Below, in pieces: positions 16,915 to 26,069 of a DNA stretch of 64,000 nt. Origin of the DNA: Frigidibacter sp. ROC022. GTDB lineage: Bacteria; Pseudomonadota; Alphaproteobacteria; Rhodobacterales; Rhodobacteraceae. Both the position numbers and the translations under genes were made by a program. The stretch is taken from the NCBI RefSeq assembly GCF_024723735.1, contig NZ_JANQDU010000001.1:744001-808000 (forward strand). The letters are read 5' to 3'. The number at the start of each line of letters is the position of its first letter. Within the stretch, counting starts at the first letter, position 1. The notes beneath the pieces are model-generated. The model saw only the letters and a list, made by a program, of their open reading frames with translations. It had not been told where the DNA came from and made no database searches.

Positions 16915-17049
16915 ATGTTTGCAGAACTCGTTGCCAAGGCCCGTGCCAACCGCGTCGCCGCTCTCGGTATCCTGCAGCAGCGCCGGCCCGCGCTGATCTT
17001 CGCGTCCTGCCGCTCGGCCTGCCGGACCCGGGCTTTCGCGGTCGAATGA
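16915..17049 (+). CDS. possible 44-aa small protein
   Basis: The ORF starts MFAELVAKARANRVAALGIL and ends RAFAVE. It has an AGGGGAG ribosome-binding site 7 bp before the ATG, better than most in this stretch. The N-terminal half is a plausible amphipathic helix; the second half is Arg/Cys/Ala-rich and less protein-like. No family was recognised. It could equally be chance in GC-rich DNA. Confidence 0.28.
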   Translation: MFAELVAKARANRVAALGILQQRRPALIFASCRSACRTRAFAVE

Positions 17050-18365
17050 TATGCCGGGCCTGTTCTTTCTCACCCGCGTCCGAAAGGAGCCGGCTGACCA
17101 GGGCCGCCGGCCGGGTCGGGCAGGCAAGGACCTGCCGTGCAGCCCGGAACTCGCGGTCCGGGCGCGCGGCGGCTTCGCACCGCTCAGCGAGCGCGACACC
17201 GTCAACCTCTTTGCCCGCGCTTCGGCTCTGACGCGGCGCGACGTCACGGCGCAGCGTTAGCGCCGTGACCGGCAGGGGCGCGGCCAGCATGTCCCCCACC
17301 GGTCAGTCCGGGCTGCGTCAGTTCCTGACAACTGCCCGGGCGTCCATGACAGCTGGTTGTGTCCCGGCCGGGGACGGCGCCGGAAATGTGCCCAGACCCA
17401 TCTCCGGCGCCGCCCGCTTACCCTGATCCGCTGCCCCGGCAGCATCTCCTCGCCCCGACGAGTCCCGTTCGCCACCCTCCGTCCGGCTTCGGCATGCCAC
17501 GGCCCTGCGCCCGGTCGTTGCCGATGGCCCCGCAGCGGGGCTCCACCGCGCATGCCCGCCGGGACTCCGGATCGGCGGAAGGCCGCGACTCCGTCTCACC
17601 GAACCGTGCCCGATTCTCGGCTTCTCCGGCGGCATCCGTGCAACTGGCGGTCAATGGTCCGGTATCGGGACGGTTGTTGCGGGAATGGCAACGATCTGCT
17701 CCGCCGCAATTCTGCCATGGTTCCGCGATCGACCGCAGCCGGTTCCCGGACGGACCCGGGCGGATAGGGAAACAATGGCGATGCGCACCGGTGTCCGGCG
17801 ACACTCCGCCGATCTCTGCGCGGAGCCTTGCCGACAAGGGTCTGCCGCCCCCGCGGCGGCGAAAAAACGCCATGTTCGCCGGGGGAGCTTGGTTCGATTG
17901 CAGCAACGATGGCCCGGCTTGGCCGCGCCGCCGCGCCAGATTCCTGCCGCAATCAGAGGGAGAGTCGCGTTTTTTCTGCCTTCTTTCGGACATTTTTCAC
18001 TTCGCGGGGATGGGTCGCTTCAGTAACCCTTTTCCTGCCTGACCGGGGGGTTGGGGTTTGACGGCCAGTATGAGGCGACCGAAATCCGCGTGTGTTTCGT
18101 GGATGCGCAAGAGGTGGTGACCGTGCATTTCCGCGGTTGCGGCCGGCCGGGTTCATCCGGCCGGTGCCCGGTGTTCCGGGCCCGCGCATCCATTCCGATC
18201 CACGGCGGTCCGCTCGGTGCCGGTCCCGTTCGACCAAGCCCGTTCGCAGGCCTGGCCAGGCGGCGCATTCGTTGCGCCGGCTGGCGGGGCGCTGCGTCCG
18301 AAGTCCCGGCATGGGCAGCGCGGTTGTCGGCCGCCGCTATGCATTCGGGGTAAAGGATACGGGTC

Positions 18366-21300
18366 ATGACGAAAGTAGTGTTTCACGGCGGCGGCTGCGG
18401 TCCGAAGGGCGACGGTCTGGTCGAGGGCAGCTCGGGCGATGATGTGATCGACGCCGGTTACACGGGGGACCCGGAAGGCGACAGGATCGACCACAACGAC
18501 GCGCTCCTGCCGGGCGAGGCGCCGCAGGATGACATCGTTCTGGCCGGGGCCGGCAACGACACCGTGAAGGCCGGACTGGGCGATGACGAGATCTACGGCG
18601 GCACCGGCGATGACGAGTTGCATGGCGACGGCGGCAACACCGGGCATCGCGAAAGCTTCAACTGGAGCCAGCTGAAGGACACCGACCGCTGCGGCTCGGG
18701 AAAGGTCGATGACGGCGAGTCGCTCTCGGGTGACAGGCTGGTCCAGGACACCGGCGACGTGAAGGTGACGGTCACCGTGCCGACCAATGCCGCGGCCGGC
18801 CTGAAGACCACCTTCGATACCGAAAGCGTCAATGTCGCCGGGATCGACGGCGGCGGCGAGACCGTCAACGACAACTCTAGCCTCGACAGCTATGGCACCA
18901 ACGGCAACGGCGAGGCGCATTACCTCGTCGATTTCGACCAGGAAGTCGCCAACGTCCAGTTCACCGTCTCGGACATCGACGCCAATCGCGGGCAGGTGAC
19001 GGTTCACGCCTGGGACGCCGACGGCAATCCGATCGAGGTCTCGATGACTGGCGGCAGCGAAATCGGCCTCTCCGACACCGATGGCGTCGCCGGCAACGAC
19101 ACCGCGACCGGCCTCGGCAACGGCAGCACCGACGACCCGAACAACTCGGTTCTGGTCTCGATCAACGGCCCGGTCTCGCGGATCGAGATCGTGCACGAGA
19201 ACGTCGGCACCGGCGGTTCGGCGGTGAATGTGTCGGACATCTTCTTCGACACCATCGGTCCCGAGAATGTCGGTGACGACTATCTCGACGGCGACGACGG
19301 CGACGACACGCTATATGGCGATGGCGGCGAGGATACGCTGGTCGGCGGCCGGGGCGATGACATGCTCTATGGCGGCGCCGACCGCGACGTGCTGAAGGCG
19401 GGTGCCGGCGACCATGCCGCTGGCGGCGCGGAAGGCGACGATCACGACGTGCTCGACCTGACCGGCCAGGGCTTCATCAAGATCACCGATCTGGCTCCGG
19501 ATTCGAACGGCAACGGCTACAACGGCACGGTGCATTTCCTGAACGCCGACGGCACGCCGATCTGCAACCCGGACGGCACACCGCAAACCATGACCTTCGA
19601 GGAGATCGAAGAGATCAAGGGCAGCTATTACAACGGCGCGCCGACCGCCAATGACGACAGCGCCACCACCGACGAGGACAGCTCGGCCTCGATCAACGTG
19701 CTGGCCAATGACACCGATCCGGACGGCGATGCGCTGACCGTGACCGGCGCCAGCGCCGAGCATGGCGTGGTCACGATCGGCGGCGACGGCAAGCTGACCT
19801 ATACGCCCGACCCGGACTACAACGGCGAAGACACGATCACCTACACGATCTCGGACGGCAGCGGTCATAGCGATACCGGCACCGTCGGGGTCACGGTCAA
19901 CCCGGTCAACGATCTGCCGGTGGCGGGGGACGACAATGCCGAAACCGACGAGGACAGCCCGGTCGTCATCGACGTCCTGGGCAATGACAGCGATGTGGAC
20001 GGCGACCCGCTGAGCGTGATCTCGGCCAGCGCCGACCACGGCACCGTGACCATCGGGGGCGACGGCCAGCTGACCTACACGCCCGATCCCGACTACAACG
20101 GGCCGGACACGATCAGCTATACCGTCTCGGACGGGCAGGGCGGCACCGATACCGGCGCGGTGGCGGTGACGGTGAACCCGGTCAACGACGATCCGGTGGC
20201 GGTGGACGACAGTGCGACGGTGGACTTCAACACGCCCACGACGATCGACGTGCTCTACAATGACACCGATGTGGACGGCGACACGCTGACCATCCTCGGC
20301 ACGCCCGTGGCGCTGCATGGCACGGTTTCGGTTAACCCGGACGGCATGCTCGTCTACACGCCCGAACCGGGCTACTCGGGCCCCGACACGATCACCTATG
20401 AGGTGAGCGACGGCAACGGCGGCACCGACATGGCCGAGGTCGATGTGACCGTGGCCGCCGCGCCGCTGGACGGGATCGTCGAGGGCACAGATGGCGACGA
20501 TGTCATCGACGACGCCTATCTGGGCGATCCCGATGGCGACCGCGTCGACAACAACGACGAGATTCTGCCGGGCGAGGGCCCGAACGACGACATCATCGAG
20601 GCCTATGGCGGCGATGACACCGTCATGGCCGGCGAAGGCGACGATGATGTCTATGGCGGCGCGGGTGACGACGCGATCCACGGCGGCGCCGGCGACGACA
20701 TCCTGCGCGGCGAGGAAGGCGCGGACACCGTCCATGGCGATGATGGCGACGATGTCATAAGGACCGGCGACCCGGCCAATTTCGGCATCGGCGCGCCCGA
20801 CCGCGACTATCCGGGCCTCTACCCGGCCGACAGCGATCCCTTCGATGACCGCGACACGGTCTACGGGGGTGCCGGCAACGACACAATCACCACCGGCGAC
20901 GACAACGACGTGATCTTCGGCGGCACCGGCGACGACAGCATCGACGGCGGCGTTGACGACGACACCATCTCGGGCGACGAGGGCGATGACCTGATCATTG
21001 CCGGCGAAGGCTCGGATACCGTCTCCGGCGGTGCCGGCAACGACGAAATCTGGGGCGGCGCCGGCCCGGTCCTTCCCGATGCGCTGAACATCCGCGACGA
21101 CATGGGCGACCTGCGCCCGGACAACGGCATGGACGTGATCCATGCCGGTGCCGGCGACGACTATGTCAACGGCCAGGACGATGACGACCTGATCTACGGC
21201 GGCGAGGGCAACGACGTGCTCGACGGCGGTATCGATGACGACGAGATCTACGGCGATGCCGGCAACGACACCATCGACGGCGGCCAGGGCGACGACTACC

Positions 21301-22499
21301 TGAACGGCGGCGAAGGCGACGACCTGATCCATGGCGGCGCGGGCAACGACGACATCCAGGGCCATGCCGGCAACGACACGCTCTACGGCGACGCCGGCGA
21401 CGACAACGTCAAGGGCTCGCTCGGCGACGACTACATCTACGGCGGCGACGGCGACGACGAGGTCGAGGGCGCCAACGGCAACGACCATCTCTTCGGTGAT
21501 GCCGGCAACGACTGGGTCAAGGGCGGCCAGGATGACGATGTCATCTACGGCGGCACCGGCGACGACCGGGTCACCGCCGACTTCGGCGACGACGAAATCC
21601 ACGGCGACGAGGGCGACGACACGCTCAAGGGCGATGCCGGCAAGGACGTCTTCTTCGGCGGCGCCGGGGCCGACGAGATGTATGGCGAGGATGACGAGGA
21701 TACGTTCATCGGCGGCACGGCGGGCGATTTCGTCGATGGCGGCGAAGGGTTCCAGGACGGACATGCCGATTACGACACGCTCGACCTCACCGGCGCCGGT
21801 CCGCTGCATATCTCCTACGATCCCGACAATGCCGAGAACGGCGTCGTCGAGTTCCGGGACATGGACGGCAATGTCACCGGCACGATGGAGTTCAAGAACA
21901 TCGAGAACGTGATCCCCTGCTTCACGCCGGGGTCGCTGATCGCCACGCCGAAGGGCGAGCGTCCGGTGGAAGAGCTCAAGGCCGGCGACAAGGTCATCAC
22001 CCGCGACAACGGTATCCAGGAAATCCGCTGGGTCGGCGCCAAGGCGCTGGACTGGAAGGCGCTTGGCACCCAGCCGCATCTGAAGCCGATCCTGATCCGC
22101 AAGGGGTCGCTCGGCCATGGCCTGCCCGAGCGCGACATGCTGGTGTCGCCCAACCACCGCGTGCTGGTGGCCAATGACCAGACCCAGCTCTATTTCGAAG
22201 AGCGCGAGGTTCTGGTCGCCGCCAAGCATCTGGTGAACAACGCCGGGGTCTCGGTCGCGGAAAGCCTGGGCACGACCTACATCCACTTCATGTTCGACCA
22301 CCACGAGGTCGTGCTGTCGGATGGCGCCTGGACCGAGAGCTTCCAGCCGGGCGACTACACGCTGAAAGGGATCGGCAATTCGCAACGCGCCGAAATCCTC
22401 GGCCTGTTCCCGGAACTCAAGGACCGGCAGGGCATCGAAGGCTACGCCGCCGCCCGGCGGACATTGAAGAAGCACGAGGCTCAGTTGCTCTTCAGGTAG
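18366..22499 (+). CDS. giant RTX / tandem-95 (cadherin-like) / Hint-domain exoprotein
   Basis: A 1377-aa, very acidic protein. Order: RTX-like start (about 17-95); a beta-rich domain without a family match (about 96-300); RTX nonapeptides (about 302-360, e.g. GDDGDDTLYGDGG); three tandem-95/cadherin-like repeats of about 92 aa (about 424-698, each opening DDSATTDED-like and ending YTPDPDYNGxDTI...DxGTVxVTVNPVN); about 20 more RTX units (about 700-1125); and a Hint domain from C1185 (IPCFTPGSLIATPKGERPVE, with LVSPNHRVLV and HHEV). It has no classical signal peptide, consistent with type I secretion, but no T1SS genes lie in the window. Residues 17-90 and about 700-780 are duplicates. The Hint part may self-process. 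The start has AAAGGA upstream. Confidence 0.88.
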   Translation: MTKVVFHGGGCGPKGDGLVEGSSGDDVIDAGYTGDPEGDRIDHNDALLPGEAPQDDIVLAGAGNDTVKAGLGDDEIYGGTGDDELHGDGGNTGHRESFNWSQLKDTDRCGSGKVDDGESLSGDRLVQDTGDVKVTVTVPTNAAAGLKTTFDTESVNVAGIDGGGETVNDNSSLDSYGTNGNGEAHYLVDFDQEVANVQFTVSDIDANRGQVTVHAWDADGNPIEVSMTGGSEIGLSDTDGVAGNDTATGLGNGSTDDPNNSVLVSINGPVSRIEIVHENVGTGGSAVNVSDIFFDTIGPENVGDDYLDGDDGDDTLYGDGGEDTLVGGRGDDMLYGGADRDVLKAGAGDHAAGGAEGDDHDVLDLTGQGFIKITDLAPDSNGNGYNGTVHFLNADGTPICNPDGTPQTMTFEEIEEIKGSYYNGAPTANDDSATTDEDSSASINVLANDTDPDGDALTVTGASAEHGVVTIGGDGKLTYTPDPDYNGEDTITYTISDGSGHSDTGTVGVTVNPVNDLPVAGDDNAETDEDSPVVIDVLGNDSDVDGDPLSVISASADHGTVTIGGDGQLTYTPDPDYNGPDTISYTVSDGQGGTDTGAVAVTVNPVNDDPVAVDDSATVDFNTPTTIDVLYNDTDVDGDTLTILGTPVALHGTVSVNPDGMLVYTPEPGYSGPDTITYEVSDGNGGTDMAEVDVTVAAAPLDGIVEGTDGDDVIDDAYLGDPDGDRVDNNDEILPGEGPNDDIIEAYGGDDTVMAGEGDDDVYGGAGDDAIHGGAGDDILRGEEGADTVHGDDGDDVIRTGDPANFGIGAPDRDYPGLYPADSDPFDDRDTVYGGAGNDTITTGDDNDVIFGGTGDDSIDGGVDDDTISGDEGDDLIIAGEGSDTVSGGAGNDEIWGGAGPVLPDALNIRDDMGDLRPDNGMDVIHAGAGDDYVNGQDDDDLIYGGEGNDVLDGGIDDDEIYGDAGNDTIDGGQGDDYLNGGEGDDLIHGGAGNDDIQGHAGNDTLYGDAGDDNVKGSLGDDYIYGGDGDDEVEGANGNDHLFGDAGNDWVKGGQDDDVIYGGTGDDRVTADFGDDEIHGDEGDDTLKGDAGKDVFFGGAGADEMYGEDDEDTFIGGTAGDFVDGGEGFQDGHADYDTLDLTGAGPLHISYDPDNAENGVVEFRDMDGNVTGTMEFKNIENVIPCFTPGSLIATPKGERPVEELKAGDKVITRDNGIQEIRWVGAKALDWKALGTQPHLKPILIRKGSLGHGLPERDMLVSPNHRVLVANDQTQLYFEEREVLVAAKHLVNNAGVSVAESLGTTYIHFMFDHHEVVLSDGAWTESFQPGDYTLKGIGNSQRAEILGLFPELKDRQGIEGYAAARRTLKKHEAQLLFR

Positions 22500-22506
22500 G
22501 CGATTG

Positions 22507-22537
22507 ACCGGCCCTCGGGAATTACACCAGGGCCGGT
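22507..22537 (+). terminator. strong hairpin terminator after the RTX gene
   Basis: A perfect 9-bp stem, ACCGGCCCT / AGGGCCGGT, with a 13-nt loop starts 8 bp after the RTX stop codon and is followed by TTCCTG. The stem is very stable but the T-run is poor. Confidence 0.6.
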
Positions 22538-22749
22538 TCCTGCAGGTTCGCGCGACGGTCACGAGGGCCAGGCGCGAACCGCAGCGGCCCCCGGATGGGG
22601 GCAGGGAATCGGGGTGCAGGTGTCGGGGGGTGCCAGCGCCCCGATTTTCGTTCGGCCCGGGTTACCCGGCTGCCGGGCGGGCTGCGCGGCATTGCGGCGC
22701 CGCGTGGCGGGGCCTGCGCCGGCCCGCCGCTTCGGCTCGGTTCCCCAGG

Positions 22750-22763
22750 TTGCGCCAGAACAA
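22750..22763 (+). promoter_or_regulatory. near-match NnrR/FNR-type site
   Basis: TTGCGCCAGAACAA differs at one position from the nirK-type consensus TTGnGnnnnCnCAA. It sits 61 bp before the DUF1858 ATG, about the same distance as the perfect site in front of nirK. Suggestive of co-regulation with nirK. Confidence 0.4.
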
Positions 22764-22824
22764 CGACCGACCGCCCGATTCCCGGCAGGCTGCGGGTTCA
22801 CGCTCCGCATCCGGAGGATGGATC

Positions 22825-23049
22825 ATGCGCCGCCCCTCTATCGACGACCCCGACCTGCCGCTGGAACGGATGTTCCGCGACTGGCCCGAGACGGTCCCGG
22901 TCTTCCTCGCCCATCAGATGCTCTGCTTCGGCTGCCCGATCGCGCCGTTTCACTCGGTGGTGGATGCCTGTATCGAATACGGTCTGGACGAAGCCCGGTT
23001 CCGCGCCGAGCTGCGGCAGGCCGTCGCGGCGCGGCAGGACTGCGCCTGA
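22825..23049 (+). CDS. DUF1858 domain (hybrid-cluster-associated redox disulfide) protein
   Basis: A 74-aa protein made almost entirely of a DUF1858 domain: PDLPLERMFRDWPETVPVFL, then AHQMLCFGCPIAPFHSVVDA. The C-x-x-C pair (CFGC) in that block is the predicted redox disulfide. These small proteins accompany hybrid cluster proteins and nitrogen-oxide respiration genes in many proteobacteria; their role is not proven. GGAGG lies 7 bp upstream of the ATG. It converges with the nnrR-like gene 9 bp downstream. A possible NnrR site 61 bp upstream fits anaerobic, nitric-oxide-linked expression. The 325-bp stretch before it otherwise holds only the RTX terminator. Confidence 0.82.
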   Translation: MRRPSIDDPDLPLERMFRDWPETVPVFLAHQMLCFGCPIAPFHSVVDACIEYGLDEARFRAELRQAVAARQDCA

Positions 23050-23058
23050 GCGCCGGGG

Positions 23059-23754
23059 TTAACCGGACACGCCGCTGAGCAGCACCAGCTGGTGCGGCTT
23101 GGTGATCACCACATGCCTGCGGGTCGAGGCGACGATGCCGTCACGCTCCCAGCCGCTGAGCAGCCGGCTCACCGTATGCAGGGTGGTGCCGGTCATCTCG
23201 GCGATATTGGCGCGGGTCACCGGAAAGCCGATCTCGACGCCCTCGTCGGTGCGGCGGCCGCTCTGGTTGGCCATCCGCAGCAGGGCCGAGGCGACCCGCT
23301 TTTCCACCGCCTGGGTGGCCAGCTCCTCGACCCGGGCATGGATTTCCCCCATCCGCTCGCCCACGGTGCGATAGGTCTCGGTGGCGAAGCCGTCGTATTC
23401 GGCGGTGTAGCTGGACCAGAGCTTGGTCGGCCAGGACAGGGTCAGCAATTCCGAAGCGGCCACCGCCGTCGCCGGATAGGTCGTGCGGCCCAATGCCTGG
23501 GCGATGCCGAACAACTGGCCGGGAGAGATATGCAGCGCGACGATCTGCTCGCCATCGGGCGTGGCGCGGATCACCCGGATGAAGCCGTCCAGCAGCAGGA
23601 AGAAACGATCGGCATCGGCGCCCGCGGCAAAGACCGTCGCGCCCTCGTCATGACGTTTCGGGGTGGCGGCATCGAGAATGGTGCGGATCTGCTTCCGGTC
23701 GAGCCGTGAAAAGGGCGGCAGGCCAGTCAGAAGGCTTTCGTCGAGTTTGTTCAC
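23059..23754 (-). CDS. nnrR: Crp/Fnr-family regulator, NnrR/Dnr type
   Basis: A 231-aa Crp/Fnr protein. The cyclic-nucleotide-like sensor domain spans about residues 15-125 (RHDEGATVFAAGADADRFFL, then LDGFIRVIRATPDGEQIVAL). A dimerisation helix follows (about 130-165), then the C-terminal HTH (FPVTRANIAEMTGTTLHTVS). No cysteines at all were seen, so it cannot hold the FNR [4Fe-4S] cluster. It belongs with the nitric-oxide-responsive NnrR/Dnr group. It is the third gene after nirK and nirV on the same strand. Expected role: activate nirK and related genes at TTGnGnnnnCnCAA sites such as 26056-26069. The exact subgroup is inferred from context. Confidence 0.82.
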   Translation of the reverse strand: MNKLDESLLTGLPPFSRLDRKQIRTILDAATPKRHDEGATVFAAGADADRFFLLLDGFIRVIRATPDGEQIVALHISPGQLFGIAQALGRTTYPATAVAASELLTLSWPTKLWSSYTAEYDGFATETYRTVGERMGEIHARVEELATQAVEKRVASALLRMANQSGRRTDEGVEIGFPVTRANIAEMTGTTLHTVSRLLSGWERDGIVASTRRHVVITKPHQLVLLSGVSG

Positions 23755-23911
23755 GAAGGCTCCGGATTGATGGATGCGGGCGCGGCGACGCTACCCCGAT
23801 CCTGCAGCGAATGCAGGCCGTAAAACGCAAATCCGAAGACGAATCTGTGCAGACAGGTGCAGCGGCGCCGCATTCGCGGCGCCGGCGACGGGGCAGGGGG
23901 GCGCCCGGGGC

Positions 23912-24760
23912 TCAGCTCCGGTCGCGGACCAGCCGGAAGCCCAGATTGTCCGGCGGCACCCCGGCGCCGCAGCCCCCGGCGCGGGCGTCGCGGACGAAGT
24001 CGATGATCTGGGCACGGTGCTGGCCGGTGGCGATCCTCGCGCCGCAATAGTCCTCGGTCTCGGCGATCCGGCCCTCGGCATCGATCCGGCCCCGGGTCAC
24101 GCAGGTGCCGGTCCATTCCCAGACATTGCCGACCAGATCGGCGATCCCGAGGCTGTTCTCGCCATAGCCGCCGCGTTGCCGCAGCGGCGCCGACGAATCC
24201 TCGCGCGCCTTCGTGTTGCGGGCGTAATCGGCCAGCCAGCGTTTCGCCGGGTCGGTGCCGTCCAGGTCGGTGGCGTCATCGACGAAGCGCTCGGCGGCGG
24301 CGCGTTGCCACTCGGTCTCGGTCGGCAGGCGCCAGTGCTGCCCGGTCTGGCGCGACAGCCACTCGGCATAGGCGGTGGCGTCATGCCAGCTGACGCCGGT
24401 CTGCGGCAGCGGCGCGCCGTCGGGGGCATCGGCCAGCTTGCGGGCCTGCGCGGCGGAAGGATCGGCCGGGCTGCAGGCCCGTGCCGCGACGCAGGCAGCG
24501 TATTCGGCGCTGCTGACCTGGTATTTCATGATCTCCAGCGCCGGCAGGGTGACCCGTTCCAGCGGCGGATCGGCGCGGCGCCCGGTGCGGGTATAGTTGC
24601 CCGAGGGCCGGTGTTGGAAGGTGATCGGGGCAAGGCGGACGGTCTCGGGCGCATTCCGGTCCTGGCCGGTGTGGCCGCCCGTCGGCCAGAGGGACATGGC
24701 CGAGAGGGCCATGACGGCGGTTCCGGCCGCGAGGCCGGTCAAGAGGGTGCGAAGGGTCAT
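23912..24760 (-). CDS. nirV: NirV, formylglycine-generating-enzyme-like protein
   Basis: A 282-aa protein with an N-terminal signal/anchor segment (residues 1-25) and a SUMF1/formylglycine-generating fold. Motifs include LEIMKYQVSSAEYAACVAAR, GVSWHDATAYAEWLS, WRLPTETEWQRAA, GIADLVGNVWEWTGTC and a C-terminal NLGFRLVRD. It is the standard companion of copper nitrite reductase in nirK-nirV operons. Its function is not established; it probably acts in the periplasm on NirK maturation or electron supply. It lies 104 bp after nirK, with a large hairpin (24816-24851) between. The 151-bp gap to nnrR contains no other gene. Confidence 0.88.
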   Translation of the reverse strand: MTLRTLLTGLAAGTAVMALSAMSLWPTGGHTGQDRNAPETVRLAPITFQHRPSGNYTRTGRRADPPLERVTLPALEIMKYQVSSAEYAACVAARACSPADPSAAQARKLADAPDGAPLPQTGVSWHDATAYAEWLSRQTGQHWRLPTETEWQRAAAERFVDDATDLDGTDPAKRWLADYARNTKAREDSSAPLRQRGGYGENSLGIADLVGNVWEWTGTCVTRGRIDAEGRIAETEDYCGARIATGQHRAQIIDFVRDARAGGCGAGVPPDNLGFRLVRDRS

Positions 24761-24815
24761 CGCATTGGTCTTTCGGTTGCGGAGACCGGCCCGGGGCAGG
24801 GCGCCCCGGCGCCGG

Positions 24816-24851
24816 GCCCGCGCCCCGGGGTCCGAAGGACCGGGGGCGCGG
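24816..24851 (-). terminator. large two-part hairpin between nirK and nirV
   Basis: A 10-bp outer stem (CCCGCGCCCC / GGGGCGCGGG) encloses an inner 5-bp stem (GGTCC / GGACC) with a GAA loop. It begins 14 nt after the nirK stop on the minus strand and lacks a T-run. It could attenuate nirV/nnrR transcription or stabilise the nirK mRNA end, giving more NirK than NirV. Confidence 0.5.
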
Positions 24852-24864
24852 GAAATGCGCCGCG

Positions 24865-25989
24865 TCAGGCGGGGTTGTACTCGATCGGGGCCTGGACCTG
24901 TTCCATCAGGTTGTTGTCCCAGTTGCCCTCGACCAGCACATGCGCCGTGGCGCCGAGGTTCACCGCCTCGATCAGGTTGTGGTTCACATAGGCATAGACG
25001 CCGGGCTGCAGGAACTCGTAGATCATCGCCCCGCAGGAGCCGCCGGCGATGAACCAGGTTTCCTGATCCACCAGCGGCGTGGTGTCGAACTTGCCGCGCT
25101 CCCAGACCAGATCGCCATGCCCGCCGATCAGGTGCGGACGGGTGTCGCGGTTGGCCTGGCTGTGGATGAACAGCACCTTCTCGCCCTGTTTGGCGGTCAG
25201 CGCCCCGTCTCCGGTCAGCGCCCCGACCGCGCCGTTGAACACGACATGGCTGGGGATCAGCTTGTTCATCACCTCGACGGTATCCGCATAGCTTTCGCCG
25301 ATATCCTCGAAGCGCATGTAGTCGTCGTTCTCGTCCTTCGGGATGTAGAAGTCGTTCTCGCCGATGTAATAGGCCCGGTCATAGGTGACACGCCGGCCCT
25401 TGGCGTCCTTCAGCCCGTCGCGCGGCAGGACCATGATCGCGCCGGCCATGCCGGACACGACGTGCCAGGGGATCATCGGGCCGCCTGGTGCGCAGTGGTA
25501 GATGAAGGTTCCGGCGCGGGTCGCCTTGAAGCGCAGCGTGGTCTTTTCGCCGGGGTTGATCAGGGTCAGCGCACCGCCGCCCAGGCCGCCGGTCGCGGCA
25601 TGCAGGTCGATGTTGTGCTGCATCAGGTTTTCCGGCGGGTTGTAGAGCGTCAGTTCGACATAGTCGTTCTGGTGCACCACCATCATCGGCCCGGGGATCG
25701 AGCCGTTGAAGGTCATCGCCTGCATATAGGCATCCTCGGCGACCTGGACCTCCTTCTCGATGATATGCATCTCGAACTCGACGATCCGGGGGCCGCCGGG
25801 TGCGACCTGTTCATGCTCGTGAACATGCGGCGGGGCGACCAGCTGGCGCTTGATCCGGGGCAGGGCGGACAGGTCCACCGGTGCGGCCATGGATGTGTCC
25901 ATGGTCTCCTCGGCGCTGGCGCGGGTCAGCAGGCTCGGCGCGGCGGCAAGACCGGCGGCGCTCATCAGGGCGGCTCTGCGGGTCAGCAT
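24865..25989 (-). CDS. nirK: copper-containing nitrite reductase NirK
   Basis: A 374-aa periplasmic enzyme that reduces nitrite to nitric oxide. The start at 25989 has AAAGGAGA upstream and gives a twin-arginine-like leader ([17 protein letters not shown]); the open frame extends to 26124. Type-1 copper ligands are H125, C166, H176 and M181. Type-2 ligands include H130 and H165, plus the histidine in [10 protein letters not shown], with catalytic D128 in HNIDLHA. The Cys-to-His spacing ([11 protein letters not shown]) is one residue longer than in the CAPPGMVPWH enzymes. It is first in a nirK-nirV-nnrR row and is preceded by a consensus NnrR site. Nitric oxide reductase genes are not in the window. 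Confidence 0.95.
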   Translation of the reverse strand: MLTRRAALMSAAGLAAAPSLLTRASAEETMDTSMAAPVDLSALPRIKRQLVAPPHVHEHEQVAPGGPRIVEFEMHIIEKEVQVAEDAYMQAMTFNGSIPGPMMVVHQNDYVELTLYNPPENLMQHNIDLHAATGGLGGGALTLINPGEKTTLRFKATRAGTFIYHCAPGGPMIPWHVVSGMAGAIMVLPRDGLKDAKGRRVTYDRAYYIGENDFYIPKDENDDYMRFEDIGESYADTVEVMNKLIPSHVVFNGAVGALTGDGALTAKQGEKVLFIHSQANRDTRPHLIGGHGDLVWERGKFDTTPLVDQETWFIAGGSCGAMIYEFLQPGVYAYVNHNLIEAVNLGATAHVLVEGNWDNNLMEQVQAPIEYNPA

Positions 25990-26055
25990 GGGAAGTCTCC
26001 TTTCGGGTAACTCGTGGTGTTGGGTCGGTCCTACACGCTGCATCGCAGAAAAACG

Positions 26056-26069
26056 TTGAGCATCCGCAA
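26056..26069 (-). promoter_or_regulatory. consensus NnrR/FNR-type operator upstream of nirK
   Basis: TTGAGCATCCGCAA (minus strand TTGCGGATGCTCAA) fits the TTGnGnnnnCnCAA pattern described for NnrR sites in Rhodobacter at every fixed position. It lies 67 bp before the nirK ATG, a suitable distance for activation. The divergent monooxygenase gene starts 120 bp away on the other side. Confidence 0.75.

Larger units (their letters stand above)
16364..18365. other. 2-kb region without a convincing gene
   Basis: Overlapping open frames of 60-300 codons occur on both strands, but all translate to Arg/Pro/Gly-rich sequence with no family features. Contents worth noting: a CATAC...GTATG inverted repeat near 16488-16504, a terminator-like hairpin with TTTT at 16580-16601, a 7-bp hairpin at 16617-16637 (CCTCCTT/AAGGAGG), one small ORF at 16915 with a good ribosome-binding site, and an 8-bp hairpin at 18143-18164 (CCGGCCGG both arms, loop GTTCAT) about 200 bp before the RTX gene. 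The right part is probably the leader and promoter of that gene. Confidence 0.5.

Noticed and set aside
18366-21740. Short-period DNA repeats in the RTX gene considered as a CRISPR or satellite array
   Set aside because: The repeats are in phase with codons of the GGxGxDxxx nonapeptide, are not identical and have no unique spacers.
19311-22562. 1083-codon open frame on the minus strand opposite the RTX gene
   Set aside because: It mirrors the highly biased GGC/GAC repeats of the RTX gene. Its Val/Ala/Asp-rich translation has no family features, while the plus strand has clear RTX, cadherin-like and Hint domains.
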